Part shown: positions 1-12,240 of the stretch, piece after piece
How the letters are laid out: every line of letters begins with the position of its first letter
Position numbering within the stretch: position 1 is the first letter of the stretch
Assembly (NCBI GenBank): GCA_001465935.1
Contig: LNKV01000001.1
Coordinates: forward strand, 372,001-436,000
From: Clarireedia homoeocarpa
Lineage: Eukaryota > Ascomycota > Leotiomycetes > Helotiales > Rutstroemiaceae
Direction of reading: 5' to 3'
Length of the DNA stretch: 64,000 nt
Program-made: the position numbers and the translations under genes
The notes under the pieces: generated by a model
Databases searched by the model: none
Told to the model about the DNA's origin: nothing
The model's input: the letters and a program-made list of their open reading frames with translations, nothing else

Positions 1-2
1 TA

Positions 3-998
3 ATTGATGAAGGAGCGGATATCCATATAGAGCAGAACTACATTCCTGACTATGGTGCGGACTGTAGAGGATTTGGAGATAAGACTATCAAAAATGTGAC
101 AGCGCTTCACATAGGAAGCTTATACTCTAATTATAGAGGAATCCAAATACTCCTTGATCAAGCGAAAACGCAAGCCTCTTGCAACATGTTTAAGTGCAAA
201 GAGAGCTTCGGGTAGCTTCCAATTCACTAGGCAGCGTGGGGGCATCCTCATCAAAATAATTACAACCTTGATAAAGGACAGATCGTGCCGTATGTTGTGG
301 CTACGATCGAACCGCTCCTAGCCGCTGACCCAAAAATGATCATATCGCAGGACGGTGAGGGAGATACGCCCTTGCATTACGCTATCAGAGGCCACGGGTA
401 CTGTGGTGATAAGCACGTTGCAATTATTGAAGCATTATGCAAACATGGAGCAAAAAGCAATATTCGCGGCCGAACTAGAGAGATCCCTCTACACGACCTC
501 ATGTATTGTGTCCAGCGCAGCCGACCTATCCATATACTTTTGGTTGATTTACTGTTAGATTATGGAGCTGACGTGAATGATACCGATCAGGACGGTAACA
601 CAGCTCTCCATTTTGCAGCCAAGGTCTTGACGGAAATCAAAGTAACACAGTATCTAGTCAGCAGAGGAGCCAGCGTGACAATTGCCAACCATGAAGGAGA
701 AACGCCTCTTCATGTGGCAGCACGAGGCGGTTGTTTCCCTCCCGACCGCGTGAAGGCGCAAGACGAGATGATAGAGATTCTGCTGCAAGGGTTTTCTGGA
801 GACGAGGCCACGATCTTGATGAACCAGTCAAATAAAGATGGACAAAACCCACGAGAAATTTGTGCGAACAGTAGGAAAAAATGGCAAGCAGATGAAGAAG
901 CTGAACGTAGAAGACTGGACTTGGAAAATGAGAGGAGAATGCGAGGGCTTGAACGAGGAAGAGGGAGAGGTCGCGGTTGGGAAAATGGAAAGTCCTAA
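3..998 (+). pseudogene. Ankyrin-repeat protein, broken by two in-frame stops, 5' end outside window
   Basis: One reading frame encodes ankyrin repeats from the left edge to a TAA at 996-998. Repeat signatures are VTALHIGS, GDTPLHYAI, REIPLHDL, GNTALHFAAKVL and GETPLHVAARGG, followed by a charged Arg/Glu/Gly-rich tail. The frame is interrupted by TAG at 213-215 and TAG at 228-230. The second falls inside a repeat reading LPIH-stop-AAWG, where the ankyrin consensus has LHWAA, so a Trp codon (TGG) most likely became TAG. A GT-AG intron does not rescue it: the candidates 188-230 and 194-230 (43 and 37 nt) break the frame. The longest open piece runs 285-998 (no ATG at its start), so a shortened protein is possible but unlikely. 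Ankyrin proteins bind other proteins; no partner or function is visible. Confidence 0.75.
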
Positions 999-1852
999 GT
1001 CTATAGAGAGAGAAAGCAAGATAACTAGTAGAAGAAAATAACAGCCGGGTTGGTCGGACATTTAAATACCATCCATCTACTAGGCCACAGTCTGCTGATC
1101 CGTAGAAACTTTCATGCAGCATCTCGATTGAATATGATTACCATGAGTAAAGAAATGGAGCTCTTTCATGAAGCTATGTAGTTTCCAAGTATTCTGCCTG
1201 TAGCAAATTGGCAGCACCTCTATCGTCATCCGAGGTAATGTTCACTTCTCGATCTCAGCACTTCGATTAACTCAAGCCTTTCACAAAGATCATACATAGT
1301 ATAGACCGCTGCTATCGTGGAAGTGTGCAGCTGCCATATTTTGGCTTCTGAGAACTTATCCAAAAGATTGGTGAAGCAGCCAGTGTTGAGACTGAAATAA
1401 GGACTGCGCGCAATCAGATCAGTGCCATGGCTTTCAATGTTAGACGACCTGACGAACGACCGTGAACAAAGCAAATATAGCTTCACTAGAAGTCCCGGGG
1501 AGAATTTTTTCGTTTAACTACACGAATACAAAAATAGAGGTAACGCGAAGGGAAAACGTCGACTTTGAGGTTCATATGATTTGTTATGGTCAATAACTTT
1601 CATATGGTGTGATATCACAATGCTTATGTAAGTGCACAGCCTACCCCTGTATCTACTCCGCTACTACAGTAGTCAACGTCGATGAGGGCACAAGTCCCCA
1701 CTCAGCTAAACGCGACGCGACTTGGTCCAAATATATCATTGTGTCTGCAGGCCCAGTCTCAGCCTTGTCATTTGCGCCATCGAGTCCACGGATCTCCGTT
1801 CTAGGAATTTGACATTGCAGCATAGTGCGCCGCCATACTATATACATCTACA
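999..1852. other. Intergenic, nothing recognised
   Basis: No open frame with recognisable protein similarity and no repeat stands out. The right part should hold the promoter of the DEK_C-domain gene that starts at 1853. Confidence 0.6.
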
Positions 1853-3418
1853 ATGGCTCCTCCAAATGACAAAGCGCTCACCAATGCGCTCCTTAAAACT
1901 GTACGAACAGTCTACCGCAGCGACGAGAAAGATCAATTGAGCGTACGATTGATCCGCACTAAAGTCGAAGAGGAATTTGATTTGGAGGATGGATTTCTTT
2001 CTGAGGGAAAATGGAAAGATAAGAGCAAGGGGATTATCAAGGCGGAAGTTGTAAGTTGCTTTGAAGTCCCAGAGGGTCAAGAATTGTAATTGACTTCAAT
2101 TATCTAGGATAAATTAATTAAAGAAGATGAGGAAGGAGAAGAGGAGAAGGCCAAACCTGTCAAGAAAGCTCCCGCGAAGAAAGCTGCTGCGCCGCCAGTG
2201 AAGAAGGGTACAAAGAGAGGTCCGACGGAAAAAGCACCACCGAAGAAGAGACAAAAGAAAGAGGCAACACCTTCCGAGGAAGAGGAAGAAGATGACGACG
2301 AGGAAGATGGGGAGGACGATTTCAATGATGATTCAGATGCCAGTGATGCACCAAGATCTAAATCTAAGAAGCAAAGCAAGTCGCGTTCCACACCAGCAAA
2401 GAAGAGCAAGAAAGCAGCTTCTTCTGAACCAGAATCAGAATTGGACATCAATGATGAGGAAGAAGAGAAGACTCCAATGTCGAAACCCAAGACCAAAAGC
2501 AAATCCGCACCTGAACCAGCTGCAAAAAAGAAACAGCCACTTAAGAAACCCCAACCCATATCCGACGATGAGGACGACAACAAAGCAGACGCCGCACCCT
2601 CAAAGCCCACCAAAACGCCTCAAAATGCTACAGACTCTGCAGTCGAATCCGAAGCCGAACAAAAAGTCAACCCATCAGCATCAAAAATAAATCCCAAATC
2701 AACATCCCCAATCACTCATGACTCATCCCTCTCCCCACCTCCAAAATCCGACGACGAATCAAACAAAGACACATCCGCCGCCGCCGCCGCCGACTCCGAC
2801 TCCGAAATGTCCATCGTCCTCGACGGTCCCGCCACCAACAAAAAAGCCCGCAAACCGCGCACCAGCAAACCCAATACATCCAAATCCAAACCCACCTCTA
2901 AATCCAAACCCTCTAAATCTAGCACCACCAATGACCTCACCCCGCACCAACAAACCATCAAAACCCTGCAATCACAACTCCTCAAGTGCGGGATCCGCAA
3001 GATCTGGGCGTTTGAACTTAAATCGTGTGCCACGGATCAGGAGAAGATCAGGCATCTGAAAGGGATGCTAGAGGATGCAGGGATGAAGGGGAGGTTTAGT
3101 GAGCAGAGGGCGAAGGAGATCAAGGAGATGAGGGAGTTGCAGGCGGATTTGGAGGCGGTGAAGGAGGGGGAGAAGAGCTGGGGGGTGGGGAGGGGTAGGA
3201 GGGGTGCGGGTAAGAAGGCGGGGAGAGGGAAGGAGGAGAGTGAGGATGATCAGGAGGAGGAGGATGAAAAGGCTGAGAAAGGTGATAGGATGGTGGGGAG
3301 TGCTGGAGATGACGACGAGGATGAAGATGAGGAGATGAAACCTAACGCGAGGAGCAGAGGGAGAGGCCACAATGTTCTGGCTTTCTTGGGGAGTGAGGAA
3401 AGTAGTGATGATGATTGA
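1853..3418 (+). CDS. DEK C-terminal-type domain nuclear protein with acidic and Lys-rich tail
   Basis: Two exons, 1853-2050 and 2108-3418, with a 57-nt intron (GTAAGT...TCTAG), give 502 aa. Residues about 6-66 form a compact helical module (LLKTVRTVYR, LIRTKVEEEF, GIIKAEV) resembling the DEK_C domain, which binds DNA or chromatin. Residues 75-320 are low-complexity Lys/Ser/Pro and acidic runs with many basic nuclear-targeting clusters (for example PPKKRQKK). A conserved helical block around residues 345-420 (QLLKCGIRKIWAFELK, MLEDAGMKGRFSEQRAKEI) resembles the C-terminal block of fungal transcription-regulator or HIRIP3/CHZ-like proteins. The end is Gly/Arg- and Asp-rich. I infer a nuclear chromatin protein; the exact role is unknown. 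Start: ATG in a good context (ACAATGGC) directly before the domain. Confidence 0.7.
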
Positions 3419-4020
3419 TTCATTGATTGATTGATGAATCGATCAGCTAGTGCTCGTATCATGTCATACATTCAATCTCTGTATATCCATCTATTGTAAT
3501 CTTACTAATAATCGAGCATCAAAAGGATCGGGATCGGGATTGGGATCGGGATTGGGATTAGCAAAATGTTAGCGTAATGACACTCATATGATGCTAACAG
3601 ACTAGAATCTAGTTAGTTCATGTATGGTTCATTATAATCAGTTCTCACAAACATCCAGTAATGCATGAAATGCGCTAAACTAAGGGGTATTATTCATACT
3701 ACGGGGGGAGGGGGACTGCTAGATACCCAAAAAAGTGCATGTACTTTCTCTCCGTTTCTTCGTCCATACTGACAAGTCTAACTGCACTAATGGTAGAATC
3801 CCACCGACGATACGATGCCATCTGAGCAGTCCAAGCCAATGTCTCAAAAAACAAATTGTCCGTTCATCCATCACAAGGTCTCCAGAGGGAAAGGAAAAGA
3901 AACCAAGAAGGAAAAAGAGAAGAATCTACGTGCCCTTGGGCCGAGAAAGACTCCCATCTACCCATCCACGAACGTAAACTCCATAAAATCTTCGTCATCT
4001 ACACCCTCGACCAACCCCAC
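3419..4020. other. Intergenic with short GGGATT/GGGATC repeat
   Basis: Lies between the convergent 3' ends of the DEK_C and Vid27 genes. Holds short imperfect tandem units, TTGATTGA near 3420-3436 and GGGATC/GGGATT at about 3525-3559. No coding sequence is recognised. Confidence 0.6.
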
Positions 4021-6582
4021 CTAATATGGACTATTAACTATATCATCCTTCCCTAGCTTGTATCTTCCACTATCCTTCCCCCCGATCCTGGCACTCTCCC
4101 TCCTCCCCCCACTCCACCCTCCAACCCGACTCGGCGTCGCAATACTCTCTCTCGTCGGCCTCTTAAAGCTCTGTTTCGCCACCATATTAACCTCATTCGG
4201 CAACGCCACGATAACATTCTTATCACTCCCATACTTGAAATTATCTGCCTTGACTTCCTCCGCATACCGCTTAATCGTATATGGATCTTTGGTGCCGCGG
4301 AGCACCTTCTTCATATTCCACGTCACGATGAACGGGCCCGTGGCCGAAATAATGGATGTTTCGGAGATGCCTTCACCGGTGTTGAAACGCGCTGGGGTGA
4401 AAGAGAGAGGCGCGCCGGTTTCGTGTTGGAACTGCGCGACGTGGGAGGGTGTGAGACCTAGACGGCGGGGCTGTGGTTTGGAGTCTTTGCTGAAGGACTT
4501 CTCGAAGCCAAGTTTGCCTTCGTTTTTGCCGTCTTTCTGAAGCGCGTCGATGAGGAGGAGGTATGTTCGGCAGGTTGCGAGAACCCAGCGACCGTCAGCG
4601 CTGACATCGAGTCCGATGATGGGTTCGCCCAGGGCAGGAATATGTGTTTTGGCATTAATCCCGAGGCGGTCAAACATACGGATATCACCCTTGTTGCTAG
4701 CCACAGCAATATAACCCTTTTCGGTCGTGGCTGCCGCAGAGAAATCGTTCTTGGAAACATATTGCTTAAGTTCTGAATCAACAAGCTTGTTGCCCGAAAG
4801 ACGTGGATCGATACGATAGAGAGCGTTGCGAGAAAGACCAAGGAATGTTTGTTCTCCAGTCATCTGCGCGAATTTGCTTTCAGGAGCAAAGGTATTGACT
4901 GGAATATCATCATGAATTTTCCATTCATCAACAATCTTACCATATTCCAAATCCATCTTGTAAAGCGAATTCGGATTATTCCCATCTTGAAGAATCATAT
5001 TCGTATCCTCTGCATGAAGCATGACTTTCTTTGGGTTGAAAAGCTTGCCATTCGGTGCCTGAACCTTTGAGATATTGGTAGAGAATTCCAGATTGTTGTT
5101 GGGGGTATGTTTGAAAACCCCAATCTTAGAACCTCGAACGACGAATGATCGATCATGTTTATAGCCGACAGCGAGCTGAGAATTAACGTTTCCATCATCA
5201 TCCTTGGTGACTACATCATCTTCTTCCTCGTCAGAATCATAATGTTCGCTTCTTTGGCCGTCATCTTCATCCTCCGCCTCTTCGTACTCCTCTTCTTCCT
5301 CCTCCACAAAGTCTGGCGCGTCTTCCATTGTTATATCCTGGAAAGCTTCAAGAACATAATCTCTCTCGTTCTCTTTGCTCTTAGCCCATTTAATTTCGTT
5401 CAATTGTTCCCACAAAGCCTGCATCAGACCCTCCTGGAATCTCGTGATCGTTTCTTGGTCTTTAAATCGTAGCAACCAAGAATATGCCTGGTAATCCTCC
5501 GTATAGGCGTTGAAGATGAACGAAGAATATTCAAAATTAAACACGGGGTTAATATCCGCGATAATAGCCTGGCCCAACCAATCTCTCTCCTTTCCAGTAA
5601 TCTGCAACCAATACTGCCAGTTTCCGACTTCAGAAACAGTTGCCGTAACCTCAGCATCCTGTTGAATGAACGATCCAGAATTGAAATCAAACAAATGTAA
5701 CTCCGCCGTCTCCTTTGCTAGAACCGAAATCGCCTTAGGATGCTCTCTAACAGCAGGTACCTTCGTAGGACCCTCATCCACCGGCGACGGCGAACGCGGG
5801 GCCTTCCCACCTCTTTTAGCCGGACTCATCTCCGTTTTCAAAGCTGAATTCCCCGTAGATCTCGTAGGTGTAGCCGTCTGATCAATAGCCGGGAAAGTCT
5901 GCACAGGCGAAAGCGTCGTAGGACTCTGAGACGGACTAGCACTCGGGATCGGCTCTTCCTCCTCAAATGAAAACTGTGAGAGCTCCTCCTCCGTGGCCGT
6001 CAAATAATTCCGCCTGAACTTTCGCTCAAACTGACAATGCACAGCCGTAAGCTCAAATGCCTGGACTTGTGAACTCTCAATCGAGACGTCGCACACGAAT
6101 TCGAAGAGGTCGCCTTTGTCCCCACTGAGATCTCTCCACGCTAAAACCTTTTCGCCTCCTTCGCGGATCTCTGACCGGAAATGAAGAGATTCGTCGAGGA
6201 GGAAGGTCTTTTCGTCACGTTCACCGGCAAGCGCTGCGGTTTCAGTGTCTTCGGCGTCGTCGTCGTCGAGGAGCTCTTCTTCGCCTTCTTCGTAGGCTCG
6301 CTGCACTACCAACTGATATTGGAATTCCACGCCCGTTCTCCTAATTCTTGCTGCGGCGTCGCGAAATATGAGTTCGGAGTATCCTTTGGGGGAAAGTGGC
6401 CGGACGAGGTAGAGTTGACCTTGTGGTAACTCGATTAGAGATTCTTTGGATGTATCGCCAAAGATCAATTTGCCCACTGCAGAAGAAGTATTGTATGTTA
6501 GATATTGTTTGAGAGATAAGAATTACGATCAAGGAGAAAGGTAAAGATTGTTTAGTTACATACCATTTCTTAACATAAACAT
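4021..6582 (-). CDS. VID27: Vid27 family protein (vacuole import and degradation)
   Basis: Two exons on the minus strand, 6564-6582 and 4021-6476, encode 824 aa. The first exon has only 19 nt (MFMLRN plus one base) and is joined by GTATGT...CTGCAG, giving MFMLRNVGKLIFG, the family's typical beginning. The N-terminal half is a PH-like region with long acidic stretches (EEEEEEYEEAEDEDD around residues 390-430). The C-terminal half (about 440-790) is the Vid27 beta-propeller-like region, with repeats such as DRSFVVRGSKIGVFK, EQTFLGLSRNALYRIDPR and GRWVLATCRTYLLLIDAL. Yeast Vid27 is linked to vacuolar degradation of fructose-1,6-bisphosphatase, but its biochemical activity is unclear. The gene is divergent from uS17m, with 489 bp between the starts. 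Length and architecture fit the family. Confidence 0.92.
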
Positions 6583-7071
6583 TTTTTGTGTTTTTTGTTT
6601 GCGATCAAGAGTTTTGGCAGTTTCGAGAAAACAAACAAAGCAGTTGGTTGTCTCGGTACCCTGATCAGCTTTCTTTCCTCGTCAAAACCGCGCTTAGAAC
6701 GAAGTATTTATGCGTTTTAAGCCGTAATCATGAAGTTACAGAAGGCAGGAATTCAATAGAAACCAGGCTCGCCAGGTATTGAAATCCTGTAAGATTACTA
6801 CTCCTGTATTTCATATAACCAGGCAGAAACGTCATGTTCTTGGTGGGGGGTCTTTCTTCTCATTCAATTCAATTCACGCCACTTAGTGGCATTGTGGCTG
6901 TGCATTATCCATAATGTGTGGCTGTGCATTATCCATCCATGAAATAGCATCCTAGCACTCTCTATCGGCATCGGAAAAACTATTTCGCAAAAAAAGCTCC
7001 CTCAATCCAATATCAGGTTGTCCTCGCGCATAAAAACCCCATTGAGTAATTCCACGCAACCGAGGCTCGAG
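6583..7071. promoter_or_regulatory. Shared upstream region of divergent Vid27 and uS17m genes
   Basis: 489 bp separate the Vid27 start (6582, minus) from the uS17m start (7072, plus). It contains a 23-bp near-duplicate (gtggctgtgcattatccat) at about 6893-6935. No specific factor site is claimed. Confidence 0.45.
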
Positions 7072-7705
7072 ATGTCCGTCCAGAAAGCTGCGAACCAGAT
7101 ATCGCGGCAGATCAATGCCGTGGTCGTATCCTCTGGTCTTATGCAGAAAACCGTCAAAGTGCGGGTTGGACAGCAGAAATGGAATAATCATATTCGCAAG
7201 GTACATATCATACTCTACCCCTCCACCTCCCCTCCCCTCCCCCTTCTCCCAATGCCGCCCCCTCTTCTCCAGAACTTAACTAATTTCCTCACCCTAGAAA
7301 TTTAATCTCAAAAAACACCTCCTCGTCCACGACCCGCGCTCTTCCCTCCGCACCGGCGACATCATCTCCATCACCCCGGGGACCCGCTACTCAAAATCCG
7401 TAAGCCACGTTGTAACATCCATCATCGCGCCATTCGGGTCCCCAATTGAAGAACGGCCGGCGATACCCACCGCCGAAGAGCGCGCAAAGGAAAGGGCTAT
7501 ACGACAAGGGAAATGGGCTGAGTGGGGTTTTGAGGAGGATCCACGCGGGGTGGAAGGTAGTGAGTGGTTTGTTGAGGGGTGGAAGGAAGCGGAGAAGAAG
7601 AGGAAAGAGGCGAAAGAGGCGAAGTGGGAGGCGAATAAGGCTAGGAAAGAGAAGCTGGGTGCGAATGGGGAAGGAAAGGGGGAAGAAGTGAAGGTGGAAG
7701 CGTAG
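7072..7705 (+). CDS. MRPS17: Mitochondrial small-subunit ribosomal protein uS17m
   Basis: Exons 7072-7200 and 7298-7705, joined across a 97-nt intron (GTACAT...CCCTAG), encode 178 aa. The N-terminal 90 residues carry the uS17 OB fold: INAVVVSSGLMQKTVKVRV, then a helix and KHLLVHDPRSSLRTGDIISITPG, the usual conserved loop before the last strand. The rest (KERAIRQGKWAEWGFEEDP and a Lys/Glu-rich helix) is the extension common in fungal mitochondrial homologues. It should bind 16S-like rRNA in the mitochondrial 37S subunit. ATG at 7072 is chosen because it is the first ATG in frame and places the conserved core at residue 10 onward. Confidence 0.9.
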
Positions 7706-8167
7706 TTGGAGGAGGGGTAGGCAAATAGGTGCGGCTGGGAACGGATGGATGGATAAATGAATGAATGCATACGTGCATTGATAAGCACAGGCATGAAATG
7801 GGAGTTACGGTGCATTTAGAATCCGGGCAACTCAAAAAGAATTGTACAAAAATCACAACCTATAACCATTGGATCACTATCAGTAATGGACCTGAACGAT
7901 TCATGTAATATATAAATTCCTTATTTGATGTTATAACGGTATCTTGCCGTATCATGTGTTATCCCCTATAAGTCCTAAAACCTCGGTCCTAGTCACTCCC
8001 AGTCCCAGTCCCAGTCCTATCCCCCGTCCCATTTCCCGTAAAGCTCAATTCCCGGCACTATTCGCAAGAGTCTCATACTAGCCCGAGTTCCCAAAGTCAC
8101 GCCACGCCGTCCATACCCCGTAGAAATGTTAAACAATGTACTCATACAAATCCATGCATTTGTTATC
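7706..8167. other. Intergenic between convergent genes
   Basis: Lies between the 3' ends of uS17m and the AAA ATPase gene. Short repeated CCCAGTCCCAGTCC units occur near 7997-8015. No gene is recognised. Confidence 0.6.
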
Positions 8168-11018
8168 TTAACCTCCACGCTCGCCAAACTCCTTTGCCCA
8201 GTCCTCAAACTCCTGAAGACCTTGTTTGCTTACACTCGGTCTAATATTGACCAAGCTTGCCTCGAAGTCTTCCATCTGAATTGGACGAATATCATCCATA
8301 GACATCTCTAATAATTTCTCCCCTAGTGATCGAAGTGGACCCATAGCTGCATCTTTTGCTAAGGCTGTTATATCTGAACCCGAAAATCCTTAATAAAAGT
8401 CAGCGAAAGGAATTTGCATTCAAGATAAAGAGCAAACATACCATCAGTCAATTGAACCAATCTATCGATATCTTCTTCATCCAAACTATGTTTCTGATGT
8501 CCTAGAAGCGTCTTCAATTGTTTTGCTCTCGTATCGTCCTCCGGCAAAGGAATATACTGTCGTCTAACGAACCGTCTTCTTGCCGCCTCATCAATTGCCC
8601 AGGGGAGATTCGTTGCTGCAAGCACCAAGACTCGGCTAGCATCACCCCGCTCCTTCTCTTTATCAGTTTGTTCTCTACCTGCAGCAGCTCGTTGCAAATC
8701 ACTCCATTGAATCAGAAACTCCGTCTTGATCCGTCTGGTTGCCTCGTGCTCCCCGGATCCTGATCTCGCAGAGAGAAGCGAGTCTATTTCATCAACAAAA
8801 ATAATACTTGGTGCGAGTGCTTTTGCCAGCATAAAAAGTGCCCGGACCAACTTCTCGGACTCTCCTAGGAACTTGCTCGTCAAACTACTAGCTGAAATGG
8901 AGAAAAATGTCGACTTCGATTCTGTAGCGACTGCTCTAGCAAGCATAGTCTTTCCAGTACCTAGATCATATTAGCAAAAGAAGCATGCAGATACAAAGCT
9001 ATGGGGATACGATATAGTAACTTACCAGGAGGTCCGAACAAAAGCATGCCCCTGGCTGGTTCACGGAGTCCCATGAACAAGTCGGGCCTTAAGAACGGAT
9101 AAACCACAGCCTCTTTGAGAGCATTCTTAGCAATTTCAAGACCTGCAACATCATCCCAATGTACCTCATCACCCTGGACGACAATTTCGTTAAAGATTTG
9201 TTTTGCAGCTCCTTCGTCCACCCCCTTTGGCAGGTTCTTCATAAGTTGCTTTATTTTCTCGTCCCATGCTGTCCTGGCCACATCAGTCTCCGAATCGATA
9301 GATTCTTCGGAAGAAGGGGTTGTAGCATCCGCAAGTACTGGAATTGTAACTTGCTTTTGCTTCCTCCTAGGCCTAGTCCTGGCTTCTCCACTACTAGTAT
9401 CATCCTGAGTGTCAAGGACATCTGTATCCTCTTTTGGAGTTCGCTTTCCATCCTTTCCTCGTGATCGTTTTCCATCATCTTTTATGTGTATCCTCCTAGG
9501 CGAAGAGCTATTCGCAGCGACAGGCTTTCTCGAAACCTTGTTAGCAGAAGTTACTACTTCGGTTTCAATGTCTGGTTTCGGAACAGCCCTTTGTCGCTGA
9601 GCCATACGTTCTTCCGCCTTGCTCTTTTTCGCCAATGTTTCCGGATACTCCTGTAGATAGGTGGGGTATTTTAGTGGTTCGAGCTTGCCCGCTGAGCGTG
9701 AAGGAGGCGGTGGTGGCGCCTTCTTTAATTTTACGAATGTTGGGGCGGAAGCGGGAGGTGGTGGCGGCGGCGGCGCGCTACTTGAATCATCGGATGGTGG
9801 TATGAGTGGAGAGTCAAGCTGCAGCATGTCCTTCATGACTGAAGAGGTAAGCGATGATCCGGAAACCGCACCTGGCTGACCTGGATCAGTCGGTGGGAAA
9901 GGATAGCCATTGGATCTACCTGTAGCTCCAACCAAATTACCTCTGCCACCAAAAAGGTCAATAGGCGATTTCCTCGAAGGTCGTGCGTCCTGGACAAGAC
10001 TCCTGGTCGTACTATCATAGCGTACTTGGCCTGAAGAAGTTGGTCTCACTGGAGCCTGCTCAATGCTAACCTTACGGACACCATCCGATAAAGTTGTGGT
10101 ACTGTTGTCTGTCTCCGGACCCTGACTGCGCCCTAACCTGTCTTTCCCCATCATAGATTGCCAGGCGAGAGTGGCAGCCTGGTTCGTCACTGGGTTTTCT
10201 TGCCGCCTTTGTCCCGATGATCTGGATGATTTTGATCTCTTCCCATCGCCTGATCTGAGCGTCTGGAGCATCGTCCTTGTTGTCTTTTCTGGACTCGGGC
10301 TTCTAGAGGAGCTCCTCATCTTGTGCGATGGCGCCAGTGTATTTGATGGAGGAGTGGGGACTAAGAGTCTCGATGAAGATGACACGAGCGGTATTGATGA
10401 ACTAGACACTGCTCTATCCCCAACGGTAGCCAGTTCAGAGCTATTCTTCCTCGATGCCAAGGAAGGTCTCTTTGGTAATGGTGGAGGTGCCGGTCTTGGT
10501 ATCGAGTCGTAAGTGACTGCAGGAATCGTTCCATCGCCAATTGTACCAGAACCAGAAGAGCTGGCATTTACAGACTCTGAAGACAGTCGCGTGTTTTTCA
10601 ACAACGATTTGAATTTCCCAGTGCCACTGCTCGACTCTCCCGGTGGAGTATTGCTCCCGCTCTGCTCTGCTCGCGAAATTTCGATGGCCCTCAATATATC
10701 AGATCTCTCTTTCGCCTGTAGTTCCATCGACCTCAAACTATCCATTATAGCCTTCTCGGTTTCGGATTTAGGTACATAACCTGCCGGAACCCGATACGCA
10801 TTGTGGTAATATATAGAATCTAGTGCCGACTGCCATTTCTTAAGAGCTTCGGGTTCGTTTCCCTGTGTTACAATTGTTACATATGCCTTCCTGAACGTGA
10901 GAAACGAGAGCATATTGCGCAGACTTACCTGCCCTTCGAAGTACACGGCAGTTGCAGTCGTCAAGAATACCTCATCGTAAGTCTTTTGAAGCTGCGACGA
11001 TGGCTTCCCTCGCATCAT
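8168..11018 (-). CDS. SAP1: AAA ATPase of the Sap1/spastin-fidgetin class
   Basis: Four exons on the minus strand, 10929-11018, 9026-10862, 8442-8960 and 8168-8388, sum to 2667 nt (888 aa). Introns are 66, 65 and 53 nt. The N-terminal about 100 residues form a helical MIT-like module (QLQKTYDEVFLTTATAVYFEGQ joined to GNEPEALKKWQSALDSIYY). The middle (about 110-560) is Ser/Pro-rich and disordered. The C-terminal AAA module has Walker A GPPGTGKT, split by the second intron; Walker B IIFVDEID; sensor 1 ATNLP; the arginine-finger region RRRFVRR; and the C-terminal helix of meiotic-clade AAA proteins. Relatives sever microtubules (spastin, katanin) or act like Vps4; yeast Sap1 has no firmly defined role. 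The start is the first of two tandem ATGs (11018, 11015); an upstream exon cannot be excluded. Confidence 0.85.
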
Positions 11019-12240
11019 GGGCAAAGTTGTATCCTCGAAAATGTCTCATGAAAATGCGTCTCACAATAGCGAATGCTTGCTCGTCGTGGAAGTGCGCTGG
11101 TGCAGGTAGGTAATATGTCTGCGTTTTCCAGGGTCTCAAATCATGTGCTTGCTTTTGCAGACAGCAGATCTCGAACTGTGACGTAGCGAGTGTCCGAAAC
11201 CCACTTGGGATCTTTTGCGATTCCCGCCCTGAGTAAAATGGCAATAATGTTATGAAGCAGAATGAAACAATTGAACCAAGTAAATCAATGCAACAGAAGA
11301 AAGGAAGCGGTTGTTGTATCCAAGGTGAAGAACTAATGAATCGATTAATCAGGAGAGAGAGAAAGGTTGGCATAAAGTTGATAAGATTTGTCGGGAATTC
11401 CATGAAAGAGAAATAGAAAACGGCGGCTGGTTCATCAATTCACGTATCTATGAGCGATCTTTTTAGGCTGCTTTTAGTGGGTTATCCTTGCCGATAGAGT
11501 GGTGGGGTGGGTGGCTTGCATGCTTCAGGCGAGGGGCTGAAGAGGGGATCAGTATGTTACGCGCTCAAATCTACATCCTGAGCGCAAATATCACAAACGA
11601 CAAGTAGACTTCCCATCTTTCATACTCGCCATCTTCCGAGTTATGCGTTACCAAACCTCGGATAACAATCACGTTCATGGACTGTCGAGCTTTAAAACGA
11701 GGGAGGAATCATGCTCATGCGCATGAGAAAACCTGACAAAATCTTCATTCTATCTGCTCAAGTCATTTACATGCATTTCTGTAGAAAGGCAGGAAACGTC
11801 GTCGCTTCTACAAAGTTGCCCCCGTTTTTATTTTGATAATAGTTACACAGCTAGAATCTAAAGCCTTGCATTAAGCCCATCGTCCCATTGCTAAACGAAC
11901 GCCAGTACGACCAAGGACTCTCAGATGAACGAAAGGTACTCGTGACGAGACTCTCGACATCTTTTCATAACCGGAGATCTAAAAGGAAATATGTACAGAT
12001 CATGGGGTGCGTGGTGAAGGAAGTAAAGCCAATTTCGTGGTATCCAGAAAATGGGTTGGCTAGAGCCTCAGCCGCCTTGACAGGTGTGCCGTTAATATGT
12101 GTATAAACATATTTTGCGAGTGTCATCGGCCAGAATGGCGCATTGTATGCATTTGAATCGTGATTCAGGAATTGTAATCAATGAGGAGGAGGAACGTGGA
12201 TATGCGTCTGCCGTTCTGGTAAGATCGGGTACCAAGAGCA
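11019..12240. other. Intergenic, nothing recognised
   Basis: 1.2 kb between the AAA ATPase start and the mitoferrin stop. An open minus-strand frame at 10972-11403 overlaps the ATPase start but has no family resemblance and conflicts with the conserved frame. Nothing else is supported. Confidence 0.55.

Noticed and set aside
188..230. Candidate intron removing both stops in the ankyrin gene
   Set aside because: It is 43 nt, shifts the frame and deletes the ankyrin LPIH block.
2104..2613. 169-codon minus-strand Ser/Gly/Phe-rich frame
   Set aside because: Mirror of the Glu/Lys-rich coding strand of the DEK_C gene.
10972..11403. 143-codon minus-strand frame overlapping the AAA ATPase start
   Set aside because: No recognisable domain, ends in a stop inside the conserved ATPase N-terminus, and uses another frame from the MIT-like module.
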